Shown in pieces: positions 58,623-64,000 of a stretch of 64,000 nucleotides of DNA. The position numbers were made by a program, and so were the translations under genes. The stretch's first letter is position 1. Each line of letters begins with the position of its first letter. A model generated the notes under the pieces. It did no database searches, was not told the origin of the DNA, and was given only the letters and a program-made list of their open reading frames with translations. The DNA is taken from contig NZ_BMWA01000014.1 of the NCBI RefSeq assembly GCF_014650995.1, positions 186,001-250,000 of the forward strand, in the 5' to 3' direction. The stretch comes from Streptomyces viridiviolaceus. Lineage in GTDB: Bacteria > Actinomycetota > Actinomycetes > Streptomycetales > Streptomycetaceae.

Positions 58623-58873
58623 CGAGGGCAAGGGCAGCGGGCCGACCGCTCACCGGTCGGCCCAGTACGGCGTGATGCAGGTCACGACGGTGCGCGCCTC
58701 GATCTTGGAATGCGTGGCGCGCCGGCACTGCTGCACTGCTCAGGGGCTTGCCCTGTTCTGGGCGTGCGCCGGGCAATGGTGCTCAGCGCGACTGGCCACG
58801 GGATCCGGAACCGACCTCGGTTCCTCCTCTCCCTTGTTCCCGGACCGCTGTCTTCGAAAGGTTCTTCTGCACC

Positions 58874-60142
58874 ATGCCACTGGCTCTCCTGGCCCTGGCT
58901 GTCGTCGCGTTCGGCATCGGCACGACCGAGTTCGCCACCATGGGGCTGCTGCCCCAGATCGCCGACGGGATCGGCGTGTCCGTGCCGCACGCGGGCAATC
59001 TCGTCTCGGCCTACGCCCTCGGTGTCGTCGTCGGCGCCCCCGTCCTCACGGGCATCGGTGCGCGCGTCCCCCACAAGCGGCTGCTGCTGCTTCTGTCCGG
59101 GTTGTTCGTGGTCGGCAACATCGCGTCCGCGCTTGCTCCCGACTTCGGCCTGCTCTTCGCCGCGCGTTTCCTGGCGGGTCTCCCGCACGGAGCGCTGTTC
59201 GGCGTCGGCGCCGTCGTGGCCTCCCGCCTCGTCACCCCCGAACGGGCTGCGCGCGCCGTCTCAAAAATGTTCCTCGGACTCACCGTCGCGAACATCGTCG
59301 GCGTCCCGGCCGGCACGGCCCTCGGTCAGCAGCTGGGCTGGCGGTCCGCCTACGTCGCGGTCGCCATCATCGGCCTCATCGCCCTCGCCTCGCTGGCCTT
59401 CTTCGTCCCCCACCAGCCCCGCGGCCAACAGGCCGGAATCCGGCACGAGCTGCGGGCGATGGGCAACAGGCAGGTTGCGATCGGCCTGGGCACAGCCGTT
59501 GTGGGGTTCGGCGGCTTCTTCGCCGTCTACAGCTACCTGGTGCCCATGCTGACGAATCTGACGGGCATCTCCGACTCCTCGACCACTCTGGTACTCGCGC
59601 TCTACGGCGTCGGCATGACGCTCGGCACGCTGATCGCCGGCCCGCTCACGGACCGCGCCCTGCGCCCGACGCTGTACGGGGGGCTTGCTCTGCTCGCCGC
59701 GGCGCTGGTGACGTTCCACTTCACCGTCCACAGCACCGTGCCCGCTCTGCTGACGGTCACCTTCATCGGTGCGATGGGTTCCTTCATCACCACGCCCGTC
59801 CAGATGCTGCTCATGGCCAAGGCGAAGGACGCCCCGACGATGGCGGCGGCCTCCAACCACTCCGCCTTCAATCTGGCCAACGCGGGCGGCGCCTGGCTCG
59901 GTGGCCTGGCCATTTCAGCAGGCTGGGGCTGGGCCTCGCCCACCCTGGTCGGCGCCACTCTGGCTGTGGCCGGCCTCGGTCTGGCCTTCACGGGCGGCCT
60001 CATGGACCGGGGGAGCCGTCACTCGCAGGTGATCACTGCGTCCGGAACGGGAGCCTCGGCGGAGACCGGACAAGCCACGGCGGTCGACGACGAAGCCACC
60101 CACGCGCCCGAGCCGCAGGCGGCTACCCGGGATCGGGCATAG
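58874..60142 (+). CDS. MFS exporter, DHA1 (AraJ-like) family
   Basis: A 422-residue transporter with 12 helices. The opening LLALAVVAFGIGTTEFATMGLLPQIADGIGV is diagnostic of the AraJ/NepI/SotB branch (GTTEF motif). Motif A is GARVPHKRLLLL, and the region MFLGLTVANIVGVPAGTALGQQLGWRSAY is motif C-like. Exports sugars, drugs or purine nucleosides in relatives. The ribosome site is poor (AAAGG at 13 bases). The C-terminal 45 residues are hydrophilic. Its 3' end overlaps a possible opposite-strand gene. Confidence 0.9.
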   Translation: MPLALLALAVVAFGIGTTEFATMGLLPQIADGIGVSVPHAGNLVSAYALGVVVGAPVLTGIGARVPHKRLLLLLSGLFVVGNIASALAPDFGLLFAARFLAGLPHGALFGVGAVVASRLVTPERAARAVSKMFLGLTVANIVGVPAGTALGQQLGWRSAYVAVAIIGLIALASLAFFVPHQPRGQQAGIRHELRAMGNRQVAIGLGTAVVGFGGFFAVYSYLVPMLTNLTGISDSSTTLVLALYGVGMTLGTLIAGPLTDRALRPTLYGGLALLAAALVTFHFTVHSTVPALLTVTFIGAMGSFITTPVQMLLMAKAKDAPTMAAASNHSAFNLANAGGAWLGGLAISAGWGWASPTLVGATLAVAGLGLAFTGGLMDRGSRHSQVITASGTGASAETGQATAVDDEATHAPEPQAATRDRA

Positions 60143-60354
60143 CGCGGCGGAAGGCCGAGCCCCGGACCGCACAGCGGCACGTCCGCCCACTTGGTCCGCC
60201 GGCCTGCCACCGCCGGCCGGTCCGAGCGGCGCAGCAGCCCCCGCACCGTTCCCACGGCAGATCCGGGCGCGCTCACCGCCAGATCGGCCAGCCCGGCCGC
60301 CAGCGATATCGCCTGGTTGTCCAGGCCCCCGAGCTGTTTCGCTTCCCGTGTCAC
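60019..60354 (-). CDS. Hypothetical protein, possibly truncated, overlapping the MFS gene
   Basis: A GTG at 60354 with a good ribosome site (GGGGAGAGC) opens a 111-codon frame starting VTREAKQLGGLDNQAISLAA and continuing GLADLAVSAPGSAVGTVRGL. The first 45 residues look like the start of small Streptomyces proteins sometimes labelled polyprenyl synthetase, whose true role is unknown. After LLRRSD the resemblance ends and the frame runs 124 bases antisense into the MFS gene, so it is probably a 3'-truncated gene rather than a functional one. Confidence 0.35.
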   Translation of the reverse strand: MTREAKQLGGLDNQAISLAAGLADLAVSAPGSAVGTVRGLLRRSDRPAVAGRRTKWADVPLCGPGLGLPPRYARSRVAACGSGAWVASSSTAVACPVSAEAPVPDAVITCE

Positions 60355-60734
60355 GCTCTCTCCCCACCCACAGCACATCCGGACGGCGCCGGTCACGCGC
60401 CGTCCTTCCGAGCATCGCGTCCACCGAGTGCGCCGGCGGACGAACTCACCATTGAGTGATCACCTCGATCGACGGTACGGGCCACCGCTGCACGCCGCCG
60501 CTGACGAGCATGGACTGCTGGTGCGGGAGGAACTGCCGCTGAGTCGACGGGGTTGGTTGCCCGACCTTGGAATGGGCCCGGCCGTGATGATCAGCGCATG
60601 GCTGAGATCGCGCCGATGCCATTGCCGGAACTGGCAGTTGAGTACACCATCAGTGAACTACTGCGTTCCGGCACGGCATGCGAGAAGTGGGCGCGTCCGC
60701 GGGTGGACCTGCAGGGACGCGCCTGCCGGGGGCG
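60355..60734. other. Intergenic stretch without a clear gene
   Basis: No convincing product. A frame from ATG 60598 to 60756 uses many A/T-ending codons (GCT, CCA, TTG, GCA, GTT, CTA), unlike all neighbours, and matches no family. It may be a fragment of foreign origin. Nothing else is seen. Confidence 0.4.
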
Positions 60735-61331
60735 TCAGCCGGTGACGCGGGTGTAGGTCAGGAACACGGCACCGCTCTTGATGACGGTGTGGTCGGTGAG
60801 TGTCCAGACGCTCGGGTCGAAGGCGGCCTGGCGGGAGAACAGTGGGATCCCGTTGCCAATGGTCAAAGGGCCGACTTTGAGGATCAGCGTGTCGATCTCG
60901 GCGTACAGGGAGCCCGCCAGTTCGGCGCCGCCGAGCAGCCAGATGTCCTTGCCCTCCTGCTGTTTGAGCTCCCGCACGATCGTGACCGGGTCCTCGGCGA
61001 CCAGTTCGACGGCCGGGTCCGGGCTCTCGGTCAGGGACCGGGAGAACACCAGGTGACGCAGGTGGGGGTAGGCGTCGGTGATTCCGGCCGCGAGGCCGAT
61101 CTCGTAGCTCCGCCTGCCCTCGAGCACAGTGTCGAAGTGGGTGCCCTCCGCCGTGACGGACAGCGCCTGCCGGGCCTGGACGGGCAGTGTCTCCGGGTAC
61201 TCGGTGACGAGGTGCTGTATGTAGTCCTCCTGTATGGGCCAGAAGCCGTTCGGACCCGTGGGGTCCGCGCCGTCCGGGCCCGCGATGAAGCCGTCGAGAG
61301 TCGTGGCGATGTAGTAGACGAGTCTGCGCAC
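60735..61331 (-). CDS. Dihydrofolate reductase/RibD C-terminal family protein
   Basis: A 198-residue NAD(P)H-binding reductase-fold protein: RRLVYYIATTLDGFIAGPDG at the N-terminus, VLEGRRSYEIGLAAG in the middle, and DIWLLGGAELAGSLYAEIDTLIL carrying the Gly-Gly dinucleotide loop. It belongs to the stand-alone RibD-C/DHFR-like group common in actinomycetes, whose substrate is mostly unknown. The GTG at 61331 has AAAGGGA upstream and gives the usual family start; the open frame extends further. Upstream on the same strand is the HxlR gene. Confidence 0.9.
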   Translation of the reverse strand: MRRLVYYIATTLDGFIAGPDGADPTGPNGFWPIQEDYIQHLVTEYPETLPVQARQALSVTAEGTHFDTVLEGRRSYEIGLAAGITDAYPHLRHLVFSRSLTESPDPAVELVAEDPVTIVRELKQQEGKDIWLLGGAELAGSLYAEIDTLILKVGPLTIGNGIPLFSRQAAFDPSVWTLTDHTVIKSGAVFLTYTRVTG

Positions 61332-61463
61332 GCCGGTCCCTTTCGTCGGTCCGCTGTCGCGGTGCGGCTCGGGGCCGCACCGGATGGCGTGCCCGGGCAC
61401 GAGGCCGCTGAGTGATCATGGCACAGCGTCTGCTGCGCGAGTGGCGTCTGCGCCGACGCCGTA

Positions 61464-61856
61464 CTACCGAGTCGGCGTGGAATCGTAGGTGTTGCGGGCC
61501 TGCTCGACCTTCTCCAGGTTGGTGGCGGCCCATTCCCCGAGGTGCGCGAAGAGGGGAGCCAGGCTGCGGCCGAGTTCGCTGATCTCGTACTCGACTCGCG
61601 GCGGGACTTCCGGGTGGTACGTGCGGACGACCAGGCCGTCGCGTTCCAGTTGCCTGAGCCGCTGGGTCAGGACCTTCGGCGTGATCCTGTTGATGTGCCG
61701 TTGCAGTTCGACGAAGCGCTGGCGGCCGTGCGTGTGGAGGGTCCACAGGATGGGGGTGGTCCACCGGCTGAACACGAGGTCGACGACCGGGCTGATCGGG
61801 CAGGCGAGTTCGGGGTCGCTCGCGGCGGATGCCGTCCAGGTCGTGTCGCCGGCCAC
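61464..61856 (-). CDS. HxlR family transcriptional regulator
   Basis: A 130-residue winged helix of the HxlR/YodB type: CPISPVVDLVFSRWTTPILWTLHTHGRQRFVELQRHINRITPKVLTQRLRQLERDGLVVRTYHPEVPPRVEYEISELG. The conserved N-terminal Cys (CPIS, about residue 19) is the redox- or electrophile-sensing residue of this family. GTG 61856 is preferred because GGAGG lies 7 bases upstream; the GTG two codons earlier is too close. It is divergent from the NmrA-like reductase, its likely target, with a perfect palindrome between them. Confidence 0.93.
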   Translation of the reverse strand: MAGDTTWTASAASDPELACPISPVVDLVFSRWTTPILWTLHTHGRQRFVELQRHINRITPKVLTQRLRQLERDGLVVRTYHPEVPPRVEYEISELGRSLAPLFAHLGEWAATNLEKVEQARNTYDSTPTR

Positions 61857-61885
61857 GTGCACTCCTCCGGGATAGCCACTTTCCT

Positions 61886-61897
61886 GTAGGTACCTAC
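61886..61897. promoter_or_regulatory. HxlR-type operator palindrome
   Basis: GTAGGTACCTAC is a perfect 12-bp palindrome in the gap between the divergent hxlR and NmrA-like genes, 29 bases from the hxlR start. HxlR proteins recognise short GTA/TAC-ended palindromes, which this fits. Confidence 0.6.
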
Positions 61898-62004
61898 TAT
61901 ACCGACGGTGTTAGCGTCCCCTCGTCGCCCGGAGAACAGCGCTCCGGAGCGTTCACGCCCACTCGGGCATCCGCAACCATGCTGCAGAACAGGGGGAGTT
62001 GCTC

Positions 62005-62850
62005 ATGATCGTAGTGACGGGGGCCACCGGCAACGTCGGCCGAACACTCGTACAGGCCTTGACGACGGCCGGTGAGCAGGTGACCGCGACGTCCCGGGGA
62101 ATCTCCGCCGCGGACGTGTCGGAGGGTGTCCGGCACAGCCGGGCCGACCTGGTCGACGCCGAAAGCCTTCGACCGGTGTTCGCCGGCGCCGATGCTCTCT
62201 TCCTGCAGAACGGCGGCACCAGCGCGCACCTGCTGAACCCTACGCAGATCCTCGACGTCGCCCATGCCGCAGGCATCGAACGGGTCGTCCTGCTTTCCTC
62301 CCAAGGGGTCGCCACCCGGCCCCGGTCGGCCTCCCACGGGAGCACGGCACGCGCCATCGAGGACGCCGTCCGGCGGTCGGGCATGGGCTGGACGATCCTG
62401 CGTCCCGGCGGCTTCCACTCCAACGCCCTCGCCTGGGCCGAATCCGTCCGCACCCGGCGGACGGTCACCGCGCCGTTCGGCGACACCGGCCTGCCCACCG
62501 TCGACCCGGCCGACATCGCCGAAGTCGCCGCGGTCACGCTGCGCAAGGACGACCACAGCGGCCGGATCTACGAGCTGACCGGACCCGCCCTCACCAGTCC
62601 CCGGCAACGAGCCGGGGCGATCGGCGAGGCGATAGGGGAGCCGGTGCGCTTCGTCGAGCAGACCCGCGACGAAGCCCGGTCCGAAATGGTGCAGTTCATG
62701 CCCGAGCCGGTGGTCGACACCACACTCGACATCCTCGGCGAGCCCACCCCCGCGGAGTGCCGCATCAGTCCCGACGTCGAGCACATCCTGGGCGGCACAC
62801 CCCGCACCTTCACCGACTGGGCTCGCCGCCACGCCGCCCTGTTCCGCTGA
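62005..62850 (+). CDS. NmrA-like NAD(P)H-binding oxidoreductase (QorB/azoreductase type)
   Basis: A 281-residue atypical short-chain dehydrogenase. IVVTGATGNVGRTLVQALTTAG is the Rossmann GxxGxxG site; ERVVLLSSQGVATRP, WTILRPGGFHSNALAW and PTVDPADIAEVAAVTL follow in the order typical of NmrA/QorB proteins. Relatives reduce quinones or act as redox sensors. The divergent HxlR regulator with its sensing Cys suggests induction by quinones or electrophiles. The ribosome site is AGGGGGAG. Confidence 0.92.
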   Translation: MIVVTGATGNVGRTLVQALTTAGEQVTATSRGISAADVSEGVRHSRADLVDAESLRPVFAGADALFLQNGGTSAHLLNPTQILDVAHAAGIERVVLLSSQGVATRPRSASHGSTARAIEDAVRRSGMGWTILRPGGFHSNALAWAESVRTRRTVTAPFGDTGLPTVDPADIAEVAAVTLRKDDHSGRIYELTGPALTSPRQRAGAIGEAIGEPVRFVEQTRDEARSEMVQFMPEPVVDTTLDILGEPTPAECRISPDVEHILGGTPRTFTDWARRHAALFR

Positions 62851-62947
62851 CGCGACCTCCCGGGCCTCGCCGGCCGGGCCGGTACCGGGCGCGGCGGCGG
62901 CGCTGGGCCAGTGACCGCCGACCGCCGGGCCCCGCACGGTCGGAGCG

Positions 62948-63712
62948 TCAGTGGCGCGGCGTGAGAGCGTCCGAGCGGCCGGCCGCGAGGCGCGACCACT
63001 GGGGGATGGGGCGTCCGTTGCTCCGCAGCCGGATGTGCTCGGCAGGGGTGCCCTGGACGGTGGGCCAGCCGGAAGGCGAGTCCTCCCACAGCTCCTGTCG
63101 TCCGTACACCGTGAGGTCCATGAGCGCGTAGCTGTAGTCCATCGCCTCCACACCGCGCAGGGTCGTCCAGTACGTCTCGAAGACGCGGTCCCCGTCCCTC
63201 ACGTAACACACGAGGTGCATCGAGCCGACGCGTCGACCGGTCAGGAGCTCGCCTTGCGAGGGGACCGCCGAGTACCACGGAACCTCCCAGCCCATGAAGT
63301 CGCGGTAGCGACGGCTCTCCTCGTACGGGCCCTGGCAGAAGACCGCGTAGGTGATGTCACGCGAGTGCAGGTACGACAGCTCCTGGACCTGGCTGGTGAC
63401 CCACGTGCAGCCCTCGCACTGCCCGGCCGCGTCGTGGCCGTCGTGCCACATGAGGTAGTAGGCGACGAGCTGCCGTCGCCCCTCGAAGGCCTCGAGCAGG
63501 GTGACCGGCCCGTCCGGCCCGGTCAGCTCGAGGCCGGCGGCCACCTCGACCATGGGCAGGCGCCTCCGGGCGGCGGCGATCGCGTCGCCTTCCCGGGTGT
63601 GCGCCTTCTCCCGGGTCCGCAGCCGGTCCAGCTCGGCCTGGAAGGTGGCCCGGTCGGCCACCGGTGGCAGAGCCGGCGCCCGGCCCGTCGTCCTGGTGTC
63701 GTGCTGAGTCAC
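62948..63712 (-). CDS. DUF899 family thioredoxin-like protein
   Basis: A 254-residue DUF899 protein. Recognisable parts are LRTREKAHTREGDAIAAARRRLPMVEV, YYLMWHDGHDAAGQCEGCTWVTSQVQ (with the CxxC-like Cys pair of the thioredoxin fold) and VCYVRDGDRVFETYWTTLRGVEAMD. The family is common in actinobacteria, of unknown function; a peroxiredoxin-like redox role is inferred. The start is GTG 63712 or TTG 63724. It follows the ArsR-type gene by 32 bases and is probably co-transcribed with it, a recurrent pairing in actinomycetes. Confidence 0.88.
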   Translation of the reverse strand: MTQHDTRTTGRAPALPPVADRATFQAELDRLRTREKAHTREGDAIAAARRRLPMVEVAAGLELTGPDGPVTLLEAFEGRRQLVAYYLMWHDGHDAAGQCEGCTWVTSQVQELSYLHSRDITYAVFCQGPYEESRRYRDFMGWEVPWYSAVPSQGELLTGRRVGSMHLVCYVRDGDRVFETYWTTLRGVEAMDYSYALMDLTVYGRQELWEDSPSGWPTVQGTPAEHIRLRSNGRPIPQWSRLAAGRSDALTPRH

Positions 63713-63744
63713 GATCTCGTCCAATCGTCGTGAAGCGCCGTCCG

Positions 63745-64000
63745 TCAGTCGGCCGCGTCCGGTTGGGGGCGCTCCGCCAGTTCCTTGATCCGCAGCAGGC
63801 GTGTCTCCCAGGAGCGGCCTATCCGGTCGAGTTCGCGGGCCAGCGCGCCGAGCCGGGCGCCGACGGCGACGTGGACGACCTCGCGTCCACGCTGCTCGGA
63901 CTCGACCAGCCCGACCTCGCGCAGCACCTCCAGGTGCTTGCCGATCGCCTGCCGGCTCACCGGCAGCACTTTGGCCAGCGCGGACGCCGACATGGGGTCT
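63745..64000 (-). CDS. ArsR family winged-helix regulator, 5' end outside the window
   Basis: The visible C-terminal 84 residues contain the recognition helix and wing: MSASALAKVLPVSRQAIGKHLEVLREVGLVESEQRGREVVHVAVGARLGALAREL. The frame stays open to the window edge (upstream residues read ..DP before MSAS), and ArsR proteins have about 25 further residues before this point, so the gene continues beyond the window. No metal-binding motif is visible in this part. It precedes the DUF899 gene and probably regulates it. Confidence 0.88.
   Translation of the reverse strand, partial: DPMSASALAKVLPVSRQAIGKHLEVLREVGLVESEQRGREVVHVAVGARLGALARELDRIGRSWETRLLRIKELAERPQPDAAD

Noticed and set aside
1..64000. 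tRNA, rRNA, CRISPR arrays, prophage integrase or transposase genes
   Set aside because: None could be recognised on either strand; apparent short repeats are isolated and explained by operators or hairpins.

Overview
The window is high-GC actinobacterial DNA that reads as Streptomyces. The evidence is strong G/C bias at third codon positions, many GTG starts, an isorenieratene-type carotenoid cluster, an ECF sigma factor paired with a DGPF (YciI) protein, a PAS-GAF-SpoIIE-kinase signalling protein, and chitinase/DasR-type operator boxes. No rRNA, tRNA, CRISPR array, integrase or intact insertion sequence was seen. The content is accessory: small detoxification enzymes, one-component regulators with divergent targets, transporters and several gene relics, as is usual for a chromosome arm.

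Left part (1-20 kb): the 3' end of a GH15 glycosidase; an SMI1/KNR4 protein; an APC permease plus amidohydrolase unit under a divergent TetR regulator with a clear palindromic operator; a PPOX-fold protein; a short, editing-domain-free threonyl-tRNA synthetase whose leader carries a 16-codon peptide with three consecutive Thr codons ahead of a strong hairpin (the most interesting regulatory structure here); VOC/WYL and PadR/NTF2 divergent pairs; an acyl-CoA synthetase; a DJ-1/PfpI protein; a YciI plus ECF42-type sigma operon with a matching promoter; a SpoIIE-type phosphatase; an acyltransferase-3 membrane protein and a DoxX protein.

Carotenoid region (20-30 kb): a cytochrome P450 and a RidA protein precede crtY-crtT-crtU (overlapping starts and stops). 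This unit converges on crtI-crtB-Rieske protein on the other strand. The layout is that of Streptomyces isorenieratene clusters, but crtE is absent and a Rieske/DUF5914-type protein occupies the position usually called crtV.

Middle (30-46 kb): a small secreted protein, a BBE-type flavin oxidase, a winged-helix regulator divergent from a STAS protein, a kinase-fold protein, a secreted GH84 hexosaminidase with two DasR-like boxes, a DHA2 exporter, a UGT-like glycosyltransferase, a 1002-residue secreted multidomain protein (PA14, beta-propeller, CBM, DUF1080), an HchA deglycase, a small GNAT protein and a membrane protein.

Right part (46-64 kb): a MerR regulator divergent from a frameshifted methyltransferase, then a frame-broken aminoglycoside-phosphotransferase-like gene; a mycothiol-dependent-type enzyme; an APC permease; an SRPBCC protein; a LysR/RidA/alcohol dehydrogenase locus; an ArsR-VOC operon with an operator-embedded promoter; an AraC relic; a B3/4-PaiB-EamA operon divergent from an XRE-cupin regulator; a Vat/CatB-like acetyltransferase; an MFS exporter; a RibD-type reductase; an HxlR/NmrA divergent pair; and a DUF899/ArsR pair running off the end.
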